Positions 13,001 through 21,200 of a DNA stretch of 64,000 bases are shown here, piece after piece; position 1 is the stretch's first letter, and each line of letters opens with the position of its first letter. The notes under the pieces are model-generated. The model worked only from the letters and a program-made list of their open reading frames with translations. It searched no databases and was not told the DNA's origin. The position numbers and the translations under genes were made by a program. The stretch is from Timema cristinae (lineage: Eukaryota > Arthropoda > Insecta > Phasmatodea > Timematidae), in the NCBI GenBank assembly GCA_039000515.1, contig JBCFYV010000012.1:115951949-116015948 (forward strand), given 5' to 3'.

Positions 13001-16000
13001 TATTATTCACAAAAATAAACATACAAAACATTTATCTAATAAGTCTATCAAACAAGAATAAAACCTTATTAATCATTTTTAAAGAAGTGGAGCAATTAAA
13101 TGGTTGATTATTAATTAAACTAATATTTCATAAGATAACAAACAAAATAATACTAATCACGCCCCAAATTTTTACATAAGTTAGTTTTGTTATCTTAAAC
13201 AAACTTAAACAAATCCTCAAGTAAAGTTCTATTTCCTTATTATGAGATGAATAACCAAATATTAATATTGGTTATGGTAAGACACTAGATTTTAAACAGG
13301 TTCAAACATCATTAGTTTTTTTTAATAAATCAGATACTGGTTTAAACCAAATACTTTCTCTCCTAGAGAAAATAAAACCTGTTAAAACTGGTTTTGACCA
13401 GTTTTCCTTGTGGTTCAACTGATTTTTTATTATTATTATTCAGCACCGCGTCTTACTACCCGTTCAGGTTATACGCTTTAAGTACTAATTACGCTAATGG
13501 ATTAGGAATTGTGAAGGTTGAATTAGAGGAAGTGAACCTGCATTTGCGTGGAGGAAGAGTGAAAACCATTTAGGAAACACCCAACCGAGATTCGAACCTC
13601 GATTTCCCCGTCCTCAGCAGTCGAGCTCAATATGACTAGCGCGTTAGCCAACTACGCCACCAAGGCGGGTGGTTCAACTGTTGAATGACATGTGCAATAG
13701 CAAAATAAATACAATTTTTTTTATCTTGAAATTGACAACTTTTGTACAGGTTAAAAATGACCTTTTATTAAAGAACAACAACGATGATCTAAAGAAATTG
13801 ACACTTTAGTTAGGTTTTTTAAATATCCTGTAAATATTCTGAAATTTTAATTCAAAATAATTCAGTGTGGATTTGAAAACATACCATAAGACAATTTGCA
13901 TAAATTTTCCCCCTTATAAAAATAAAATATAAATGATACAGGTAAATATTTAAGTTTAAAGTGTCATTAAAGTATTCTAGACTGCCGGTAGGAAAGAGGT
14001 TAGGAAAATACAAAGATATTATTTTGTGTTCATTTAACAATATTATTAGTGTTATTTTATAGGTAGTGATAAAAATATGTCAAAATGAAACCTACAGATC
14101 AAGCGACTTGACAAATGAAACCAGTTTTAGCAACTTTTGAAATTGTCAGAAACTGATAACAGAATCTTATTACTATGTCAAAACACATTGGTGGCCGCAA
14201 GTCTGGTGGTCTTACAAGACTGGATTGCTGATGACGGGGAGATATTGGTTTGATCGCAGTCGGGTGTACAGAGGATGTTATTTTCTAATTGGTTTCCCAC
14301 TCTTTCTCAACACAAATGTGAGCACACTTCTTCTCAAATTCAACCTTCCTCATCTCAAATCTATTAGCATAAATAGTTCATAAGCATTTAACCCAAACGT
14401 GTAATTAGTGAGACATTGTGCTAATTTAAAAAAAAAAAGAAGCACAACATTCAGTACCATATCCGATAATTTACTAATAATAAATTTTCTATCTTTCCAG
14501 GAATAGAACCCGATATTGATAACTCAGTTGACACATGCGTTATCGACTGTGCTAATATGTTGGACTCAAACCAATGAATTTGGCCTGGATTCAAGCCCCA
14601 ACATGATTAATTTTTTGCATCACCGCGTCTTACTACTCATTCGAGTTAACTTATATGCCTATTTACTTTAAGCTGATTGGTTAAGAATGAGGAAGGTTGA
14701 ATTTAGATTAAGAGTACCTGCATTTGTATGGACAGAGTGAGAAACCATTTAGTAAAAACCAAAACCAATAAACCCGACCGGGATCGAACCACGATCTTGT
14801 TATTGGCAGTCTAGTTTCTTGCTAGAATGACGCCCAAGATAATATGGCCACCGAAGCTAGACCCTTGTAAGAACTAAGACATTAACCGTTACAGCCTTCT
14901 TGGGAACTAGGCCCCTACATAGCTTTGTTCCAATTGGTTTGTGGATGTAAATGGGAGGTTAGACCCAATATGGTGACAGGCTGAGAATGAGGTAGTTCTG
15001 GGCAATTGGTTGTTGACAGTTGTCATAATGTGTTGTTAATGACGAGTGCATTTAGTGATGAGGACTCTGAAGTTGAGTGTGTTGCTCAGGAGCAAGTGCA
15101 CTTGGACAACCATAGCTTCTATCCTATTTACTATTGTACAGTGATCTACTAAAGTTAATAAGCCAGTAATCTAACCTTCTAGCCAGTTTGACACCGCCCT
15201 CTGTGTTGATCCCAAGCCTCCATCTCCCTATGGGGCCTCCTGACAAGAACTTAGGGAATGAGGGGCGGTGGAGCGATCACAGTATGATCACAGTATTGAT
15301 AATATTTATCATAAGGGACAGCTGCAGATCACATGACTTTGTGTATGAATATTTGAAAGTAGATCTAGTAATGTTTTATAGCTGTCAAATGAGTTTGTTT
15401 ATGAGAAAATTGTGATATGGTCATCTAAGCTGCTGATCTGATCTCAAAGCTGTGTTTTTTCGATGCTTCAACACAATGATTTATCCCAGTTAAGGTTGGA
15501 TCATGGCTATTTATACCTAAACTCATGTATTTTATATTCAGAACTTTTTTAAATTTATTTTTAATATTAATTACTGTTGTAAATCATCATCAACTATTTT
15601 CAGACTCTGGCCGGGTCAGTTTAGTAAAATGCCTTCATCTTCCTCTAACCTTCCACCATTCTTCCTAATAGGATAGCTCAAGAAAACAAGTTTTGACAAA
15701 GAAAATGTATGACCTAAAGGGCTGAATAAAATAAACGAATAAAAATATTTCATTCGAATTTTAGATACTTATTAATATTTTTTTAAGATATCTCTTGGAC
15801 TTTGGATTTAAAATTTTCTGTGTTATTATTACTGTACCATCAAAAAAAGCAAGAACTATATGCTAAAACCAACAACAATAAAATGTAGACGACAGAATAA
15901 CTTACCAACATGACCAATAAAAACTACATTCACATGCTCCTTCTTGCTTTTAGTTTCCTCAGTTTTACTGGCTGGTCTCTTCTTTGGCTTGATAATTTCC

Positions 16001-16812
16001 TCAGCTTCTAGGTCCTCGTCATCTTCATCGTCTTCATCATCCGGGTCATCTGGAGTTAGGAGAGGGTCCCCATCCCCGTCTGCAGCTTCCTCCCAGCTGT
16101 CCGCGGGAGGCGGTGGTGCGCCTTCTCCTGGAGGCTCATCGACTTCCATAGCGTTGGAAACAGACGCTTCACTATCTGCAACTGCCCCACCTTCAGGAAT
16201 TACACCAATTTTCAATTAGTGAGAGGATAGTGAAGATATAAAACAATAAATGGGCACCACTTATCTCGACAGAATCGTTTCAATATGATGGAAGTTAAAG
16301 ATCATGTTGAAGAATATAGAATCTATGATACCACTGCCTTCTTCACTAATGACAGCCTATATATGAATACTGCCAACAACATTGGCCAATACCAAAAATG
16401 CGCAAAGAAATGCCATGATTTATATATTATAATATCAAATAAACATGTGAAAACAAGAACAATGATTCAACCATATTGCAGGATGATAAAGTATGTCACA
16501 GCATTCTAACCTACATAATAAATACACATAATTACTTTCTTATTAACATAAACATGAGACATTTACTAAAGGAGCCCACATTTTCAATATATAATATTTA
16601 CCGTTGGTGACAGGAACCTGACTATCGGTGGATTCTGGTGAATCACTATTCGGGAGGGGTTCGGCTTGTCGGGGTAAGAATGAAGGCACAAATTCGGCTG
16701 CGTTCACGTTCAACGTGGAGAATTTCCCCGAGAGATCGGAGGATTCGCCCGAGTCCCCCGCACCACTGTCAGCTTGTTGTTCCCAAGAGTCTGGAGCCCC
16801 GTTATTAGCCAT
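973..16812 (-). CDS. eRF3: eRF3 (GSPT1-type) peptide chain release factor GTPase, 8 of about 9 exons, 3' end outside window
   Basis: eRF3 binds eRF1 and hydrolyses GTP at stop codons on cytoplasmic ribosomes. Exons, in transcript order on the minus strand, are 16812-16602, 16190-15906, 10370-10224, 9573-9428, 5010-4709, 3157-2987, 2033-1862 and 1062-973. All junctions are GT-AG and the phases agree once three one-base gaps in exons 6 and 7 are allowed for. About 509 codons are present. The final 65-70 residues (end of domain 3) should be in an exon left of base 1. Visible motifs: PAM2-like segment in exon 1, acidic linker in exon 2, P-loop GHVDAGKST across exons 2/3, DAPGH near residue 240, NKMD near 302, and SGL in exon 5. 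The product is somewhat shorter than fly eRF3 because the N-terminus is short. Family identity is clear; whether the frame breaks are real is not. Confidence 0.9.
1110..1500. repeat. degenerate MITE copy (family with GCAAAGCTT...GCACACCCCTA ends)
   Basis: It resembles the element at 46085-46496: GCAAAGCTTCAAAGAC, then TTTATAGTTAAATTACACATTT and an ATTACAAATTAATGTTCATATG block that recurs at 31140, 44700 and 63580. It lies in eRF3 intron 7. The remaining intron to 1861 shows nothing I recognise. Confidence 0.45.
1862..2033 (-). CDS. eRF3: eRF3 exon 7 (two one-base frame breaks)
   Basis: It encodes [17 protein letters not shown], then, in shifted frames, NVK and [17 protein letters not shown] through to IFDAQ. 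The exon is 172 nt, and 174 would give exactly the 58 codons expected. The two missing bases fall in a G run (after GGGCCC) and in an A run (ATAAA). Confidence 0.87.
2560..2720. repeat. dispersed repeat, AATCCTTAAGGATATT family
   Basis: It contains GGATCCTTAAGAATATTATA, GATTTGAGGATCCGAG and a later block ending in CCAGACCAGTA-like sequence. Related copies occur at about 2095-2200, 5755-5965, 52140-52525 and 62555-62700. It lies in eRF3 intron 6, and the origin is not recognised. Confidence 0.5.
2987..3157 (-). CDS. eRF3: eRF3 exon 6 (domain 2 start; one-base frame break)
   Basis: It reads [19 protein letters not shown] and then [18 protein letters not shown], typical eRF3 domain 2. The match continues as [11 protein letters not shown] only after a one-base shift near 3031, as if one base was lost from the AAGCC stretch. 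The start is uncertain: GTAGAG (exon from 3157) keeps the incoming frame, while the stronger AG at 3160 would need one more lost base. Confidence 0.85.
3221..3540. repeat. two head-to-head SINE family A fragments
   Basis: 3221-3343 is a minus-strand tail and body (CCGCGTCTTACTGCCTGTTC). 3344-3540 is a plus-strand copy with a tRNA-like head (TAGACTGGACTACCAATGAC) and a degenerate tail ending in an A run. A further degraded plus copy is at about 3660-3770. All lie in eRF3 intron 5. Confidence 0.6.
4030..4115 (+). repeat. LINE 3'-end fragment
   Basis: It contains GAGGAAGACGGGGGCATTTT and CCACAGGCTGGAAGCAGTTG, matching the 3' tails of the LINE fragments at 5600-5680 and 24200-24270. Confidence 0.55.
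4709..5010 (-). CDS. eRF3: eRF3 exon 5 (NKMD, end of GTPase domain)
   Basis: It starts [20 protein letters not shown] and contains the guanine-specificity motif [10 protein letters not shown] and the G5-like CSGLMG. It ends EEAQCPWY at a GTGAGT donor in phase 2. The acceptor is preceded by a ten-base T run. Confidence 0.93.
5275..5685 (+). mobile_element. 5'-truncated non-LTR retrotransposon (reverse transcriptase C-terminus), decayed
   Basis: The plus strand translates in pieces to [38 protein letters not shown] and GRPR...WEQQI, the usual C-terminal tail of LINE polymerases. Frames are broken. The 3' end AATAAACTGACCCAACTACA, GACTAGAAACA is shared with other copies. It lies in eRF3 intron 4, opposite to the gene. 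Confidence 0.7.
5990..6640. repeat. foldback (long inverted repeat) MITE, about 650 bp
   Basis: The left arm (AGGAAAGGTGGATAGAAACA ... AACCTAGGTTTCATTCTATC) is repeated inverted on the right (GATAGAATGAAACCTAGGTC ... TATATGTTTCTATC). The arms are roughly 300 bp around an A/T-rich hinge at 6230-6380. Relatives are at 27715-28922 (split by an insertion), 41095-41420 (short) and 60060-60415 (one arm). Confidence 0.85.
6709..9278 (+). mobile_element. piggyBac-type DNA transposon with 13-bp TIRs at a TTAA site
   Basis: The ends are CCTCCTCAGACCC and its exact inverse GGGTCTGAGGAGG. TTAA precedes the left end (6705-6708), but ATAA follows the right end, so one flank base differs. The sixteen-base palindrome pattern GTAACC-N4-GGTTAC occurs three times inside (6725, 7078, 9130). 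It carries one transposase gene in plus orientation, inside eRF3 intron 4 opposite to the host gene. Confidence 0.9.
6892..9028 (+). pseudogene. piggyBac transposase, two exons, with a late one-base frame break
   Basis: Cut-and-paste DDE/D transposase. A short first exon 6892-6934 ([14 protein letters not shown], donor GTGAGT) joins in frame to exon 2 at 7303 after TTTGTTGCAG. The catalytic aspartates sit in [24 protein letters not shown] and [10 protein letters not shown], with the family block [19 protein letters not shown]. The continuous frame stops at 8954, but a Cys-rich C-terminus ([20 protein letters not shown]) is open in the next frame to a TAG at 9028. The shift falls near the A run at about 8865. 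If that base is an assembly error the gene could be complete; otherwise it lacks its Cys-rich end. Confidence 0.85.
9428..9573 (-). CDS. eRF3: eRF3 exon 4 (EREKGKT and DAPGH motifs)
   Basis: It encodes [16 protein letters not shown] and the G3 motif [20 protein letters not shown]. The acceptor is TTTGTGTTTTAG. A SINE insertion with a 13-bp target duplication begins 5 nt upstream of this AG, so the intron end has been rebuilt by a repeat. Confidence 0.93.
9592..9867 (-). repeat. SINE family B inserted next to the eRF3 exon 4 acceptor
   Basis: The tRNA-like head GGTGACCTGGTGGTCTAGGG (minus strand, from 9867) leads to the same tail as family A, ending GTGCTAATAATAATAAT. The 13-bp duplication ACACAAATTATAT is at 9579-9591 and 9870-9882. 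Orientation is the same as eRF3. Confidence 0.9.
9962..10206 (-). repeat. SINE family A in eRF3 intron 3
   Basis: On the plus strand it begins AGCGCCGCGTCTTACCATCC (tail) and ends in the tRNA-like head GCGGCCACTGAAGC, about 17 nt from the exon 3 donor. With the neighbouring family B copy it makes up most of the 650-bp intron. Confidence 0.8.
10224..10370 (-). CDS. eRF3: eRF3 exon 3 (P-loop completion, switch I)
   Basis: It starts with the DAGKST half of the P-loop and continues through [20 protein letters not shown] and ALDTNQEE, the eRF3-typical switch I neighbourhood. The donor GTGGGA lies only about 17 nt from the tRNA-like head of a same-orientation SINE in intron 3. Confidence 0.92.
10735..11225 (+). 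pseudogene. relic of a mariner/Tc1-superfamily transposase
   Basis: Broken frames read [21 protein letters not shown], [20 protein letters not shown] and DLYPWGTLK. These are the hallmark second-half blocks of IS630/mariner DDE transposases ([24 protein letters not shown]). Stops and frame changes show it is dead. No terminal repeats were located. Confidence 0.7.
11226..13435. other. AT-rich part of eRF3 intron 2, no gene seen
   Basis: Only short spurious frames occur. Homopolymers C9 (near 12338) and G14 (12470-12484) stand out. No family could be assigned. Confidence 0.5.
13440..13672 (-). repeat. SINE family A, near full length
   Basis: The plus strand reads AGCACCGCGTCTTACTACCC at the tail and GCGTTAGCCAACTACGCCAC near the tRNA-like head, with CCGAGATTCGAACCTCG (B-box, inverted) between. 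Confidence 0.85.
14190..14435 (+). repeat. SINE family A
   Basis: The head is GGTGGCCGCAAGTCTGGTGG, then GACTGGATTGCTGATGACGG, and the tail is TGCTAATTTAAAAAAAA. The 13680-14189 stretch before it holds nothing recognised. Confidence 0.7.
14617..14870 (-). repeat. SINE family A
   Basis: The tail is CACCGCGTCTTACTACTCAT at the left. The inverted B-box (GACCGGGATCGAACCACGATC) and the head GGCCACCGAAGCTAG are at the right. The following 14880-15580 has a dispersed block at 15310-15415 shared with 51905-52010. Confidence 0.7.
15585..15680 (-). repeat. LINE 3'-end fragment
   Basis: The inverse of the LINE tail: TCATCATCAACTATTTTCAG then TCAGTTTAGTAAAATGCCTT and CATCTTCCTC. It lies in eRF3 intron 2, 225 bp from exon 2. 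Confidence 0.55.
15906..16190 (-). CDS. eRF3: eRF3 exon 2 (acidic linker and first half of the P-loop)
   Basis: It encodes a low-complexity Pro/Asp/Glu-rich linker, then a Lys-rich stretch and the GTPase entry strand [10 protein letters not shown]. The exon stops inside the P-loop after GHV plus one base (donor GTAAGT). The acceptor is CTGAAG before GTGGGG; an in-frame extension upstream to about 16215 is possible but less likely. Confidence 0.85.
16602..16812 (-). CDS. eRF3: eRF3 exon 1 (start codon, PAM2-like motif)
   Basis: The ATG at 16812 begins [13 protein letters not shown]. The segment [14 protein letters not shown] fits the PAM2 pattern (L-N-x-x-A-x-x-F-x-P) that lets eRF3 bind the MLLE domain of poly(A)-binding protein. 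The exon ends at a GTAAAT donor after one base of a Gly codon. An in-frame ATG lies nine codons upstream, but the Met at 16812 matches the usual eRF3 start context. Confidence 0.88.
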
Positions 16813-18143
16813 TAGATAATGTTTATAAGTATTGTCCAAAAGTACAGAACACGAAAATAATTACTGCAATACCGTCACTAAAATATCCGCGTGTGTTCTT
16901 CTCTTCGACCGGAAGGTCATTCGGATTATAATACACAATAAGAATAGGATTTACTTTAAAATATAATTTATTTATGCTATAAAATAATTAAGTAATTAAT
17001 ATGTATTTTATTATTTCAAACTTTGTTCTTTTAAATAGTTATTTGATATTTTAATTCAATTATCAAACTTGTTTTGACTTTAAGAAAGTTACTTTAGTTC
17101 CTGTTACTACAAACAATTAATAGAAATTATTATTTAAATATCATAAAATAAATGATTAAAAATCAAATTCTAAAGTGTATTTTGTATGAATAGTGATATA
17201 TATTAACATTGTCCATTTAAATTCTTCTGATATAATTTTTAACGCAGGATAAGTTATATTTGAATACGATCATAAATATGTCTGATCTAGTAACAACCAA
17301 CATAAATTAAATGTAACTACAACACAACATTATTTTATCAAAAAATTAATCAGAGTGTGAAATACTAATAAATAAATTAGAAGTGACAGTGGTATTTTTT
17401 AAAATAAAGCTTTAATATTTAATAAAAACAATAACATTTATTATATGTTAACATCTTTGGTTTATATAATGAATCAATAGCTGAAGCTACATCTAACATT
17501 GTGAGGCTTAACACCATATTATATGATATCATATTCTGAAAATTGAAATGACACTGGACAGGAATTGAACCCGAAGCCCAAAGTCCGTGTTTAATCCATG
17601 CCAGTGTATTTTTCAATTTTCAGATATGATACTCAAGTTTGTTAATCTTCTTCGGCATTATAAATAAAAATAAATCCTAATTAAGTGAAGATTAAACTAA
17701 ATACTTTTTTTAACAGAGACAGACTGACAGAGATCTTAAAAAGGGAAATGTGTATGGTTTATAAACATCTAGCTATAAGAGTATTTTGGTCTTTGAGAGC
17801 TAATTATATATTTAAAACCAATTAATTATGGAAATATTTTGAAGTCAACGTTCTATTGATGTTTATGGAATATGAAATCTTTCTTTTTCATAGGTTTGTT
17901 TCAGTTTGTTTTACACTGCTTTAGGATTGGAAACATCTGAGAGTCGTATTGATCAACAAGCACAACAACAACACTGCTCTTTAATGGAAAATTAAGGTTA
18001 TGTTTTATCAGAAATAACATGGATTATTTGTGTTTTTAAATGATACATGTTTTTTAATAAAATATGCTTTGATAGTGATAATTATATCGATCCGATGGTA
18101 ACAAATAATTTCAATTAATTTACGACGTTTCTAATAATTGAAT
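16813..18143. promoter_or_regulatory. intergenic region between divergent eRF3 and YARS2
   Basis: About 1.3 kb separates the two start codons. A GC-richer patch at 16870-16925 next to eRF3 contains GACCGGAAGGTC (ETS-like CCGGAAG core). ATATCGATCC at 18086 near YARS2 resembles the DRE-type TATCGAT element of insect housekeeping promoters. These are motif resemblances only. The rest is AT-rich with no repeat recognised. Confidence 0.4.
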
Positions 18144-18295
18144 ATGTACCGGTTTTGCACAAAGTATCTGTTGCATAGAACAGAACAATTACTTTACAAT
18201 GCAGCTCTTTGTAATACAAGATGCTTTACCAATAGAAATATGTTGAAACTGAAGGAAAGAGGAATGCTTCAAGATATATTTCCTGATAATTCCAG
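18144..18295 (+). CDS. YARS2: YARS2 exon 1 (targeting peptide, start)
   Basis: [20 protein letters not shown] opens a basic, weakly acidic leader, followed by [17 protein letters not shown], which matches the conserved GLFKDFFP segment of mtTyrRS. The donor is CCAG/GTGTGT, phase 2. Confidence 0.85.
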
Positions 18296-21200
18296 GTGTG
18301 TAACAAATAATGTACATTATTGTGCTTAGTTTGAAAGGTATGAACATGTATCAAAGTCAATCCCACTTTGTTGTTTTACTATGTTAGTCGTTCTACATTT
18401 ATATTACAATACAGAATTTAAAAATTTACACACTAGCAATTAAGTTAATCGAATAATATCAATTAGATATTTCTAGATTTCTGCTATCATTAAATTAAAG
18501 ATTTAGACCTAATCACCTAGTTCCAAATGGTGGATTACTATCCAAATATTGACATTTTAATTTTTTTGACTGTACTTTGTGTTACAAATTTTAGTGCTCG
18601 TTTGGCATAACTACAATTTTAATTAACTAGCATGGTTACGCCTATTTATTATGCGGTAGCCCATATGGCAGAACTCCTGAATCACCTTTACAAACTTGCT
18701 AAGAGTTTTAACTTTGATCTCCTAAGTCTTAGTCGAGAACATTAGCCTCGAACCAAATCTTAGTTTAAAATCCCCTCTACCTACTGCAGTGGTTGCATGG
18801 TCTAAGGTGTCGCTCTCACAATAGACTAGACTGCAGATGACGGCGAGATTGTGGGTGGATCCCCACCAGGTGTAGTAAGGGTGGTTTTCCCTCAAGTGTT
18901 TCCCACACCACGCAAATGTTGGTACAATTCCTCTTAATTCAACTCACCTAATCCCCAACACATTAGCATAATTAGTACCATTACATAGGCATAGACCTAA
19001 AACTAGGAACGGATAGTTAGACTCGGTGCTAAAATAAAAAAAATCCCTTTTGCCAGATTTTAGTAGGCCTGTCTGTTGTCTCATTATAAGTTACTTTGTG
19101 TTGATATAGGCTTACACTTAAGTTTAAAAAATATCTACTTAATAATAAAATACTAGGCATAATTTTAATATTATTGTAGTATTTAATTTCTCAATATAGA
19201 AATAAATATCTTTCTGTGTTTCCAAGTATTGTATATTGTGAAACAAAGTTTAATTTCTATTTGTAATATATGTTATTAAAAGTCAAGAGATAATAGATCT
19301 TCTGAATTCTGGGCAACAGTGTGTGTATGCAGGATTCGACCCCACGGCACAAAGTCTGCACATCGGTAATCTACTTGTCCTGGTGAATCTCCTTCACTGG
19401 CAAAGGGCTGGCCAAAGAGTGGTCGCTTTGGTGAGTTCGTACAACTTTTCTTGAATCAGTCTTGGCTAAAAACCTTATCGGGAATTTAAAAATCATTAAA
19501 AAAAAGGTTGTGTATGATTAGTTTGGAAATAACATGTGGGACATCCTGAGGGGCTTACAAATAATGTCTGATAAATATTAATTTTAAATTCTCAAAATCA
19601 AAACTAAACAAGAATAACCAAATTTGTTTTAGCTTGAACACTTTTGTTTTTAATTGGGTCACTTGACGCCAAAGTTAATAATGACATGTCCAAAGAGAAG
19701 TGATTAGGAGAATAACTCGAAGGAAATGCACCCAAATTAACCTGGTGAAAGTATGTTCATATGACAGCTATAAAGCTTTGGTGGCCACATAATCTAAGGC
19801 ATGACTCTTGCAACAGACTAGACTGCCGATGACAGGGAGATCGGGGTTCGAAGCCCGGTTGGGTGGTTTTTTCCAAAATAATGCTCCTCTCCCCTTCTAC
19901 ACAACAAATATATGTACAATTCTTCTAAGTTCAACCTTCCTCATCCCTAACTCATTATTAGCATAATTAGTGGTACACATATTTAGCCTGAACTGGTAGT
20001 AAGACATGATGCTAAAAAAAAAGACCATAAATCATCTACCGCGAGATTCAAACCTCGACACCTGTCATCCTCAATAGTCTAATGCAAGCTTACTATTATG
20101 GATCATACAACCCCCTGTGCGGATTTGGCCACTTTTTGGCTTTAGTTCGGCCCAGGAAATGCTAGTTTGATGTGGTGTACAGTACTAATCAAAAGTTTAG
20201 CGTAATGTGTTGGGTCTTTGAATGTCGCACAACCATCTATGATAAATGAGTTTGAATCTGGGCTGTGAAGTTGGAGTCGGCGATGAAAACAATTTTAGGT
20301 GAATTTGAAGTCGTGATTTCGAGTCGGTAATAATGTATTGACTCTGACTTTGGCTTAAAAATAAAAGTTTATACTATTATAGCAATATATAGTAAATATA
20401 TAATTTTAATTCTATACCTTTTAATTCTTTAGGAGCAATATTTGTAAATTGGATTGACAAATTTATTCAAATATAACTTCATAATGCCAAAAAATCTTCC
20501 CATGAAGTAATCTTTATTGGAGCATTTTATTACAGTGAATTTGTTATTAGCCTACTAATAAATATTCTTTAGCCATTTATGAAGGAGTCGAAGTTGAAGT
20601 TGGAGTCGGACAATAGAAAATAAAGAAATCTAAGGCTTAGCGTACCGACTCCACAGCCCTAATTTGAATCTCGATGGGCATGAAAATGTGTTGTGGAAGC
20701 GAGTGGGATATCTACAAGTGACTCTAAGGGAAGTCACAATTTCTTATAATCTTTATTGTGTGAGTGAATTTAATAATAACATTGATATTAACAAGAAGTT
20801 GTATACAGGCAACAAAAAAAAATCACTCGGAAGTCAACTTTCTTAGTACACAAAACCAGGGTTTTGTAATAAAGTTCAGCAACATTTAAGAGTTTTTGTG
20901 ATTTTTGTGCAAATCTACAGTTTTTAAAAATCTTTGTCATTTTTTTTTTAAAAATATTGGGAACCATACAGTTACGGTTTCATACAAATTATCTAGCCTT
21001 TAGAAAATGAAAACTTAGCTCATGTTACCATTGTGTATCCAAACTAAGAAAAGATTAGGCTAATATTTAATTTTTTTTAATATTAAACTGTTGTTACCTA
21101 TGTACATGTTATTTTGGTTAAGGTCGGCGGTGCAACTGGTCTGATTGGGGATCCTAGTGGGCGGACAAACGAGAGGATTGCGTTGGACCCTTCTTTCGTA

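Noticed and set aside
15944..16219. Plus-strand Ser-rich frame of 91 codons
   Set aside because: It is the complement of the acidic linker in eRF3 exon 2.
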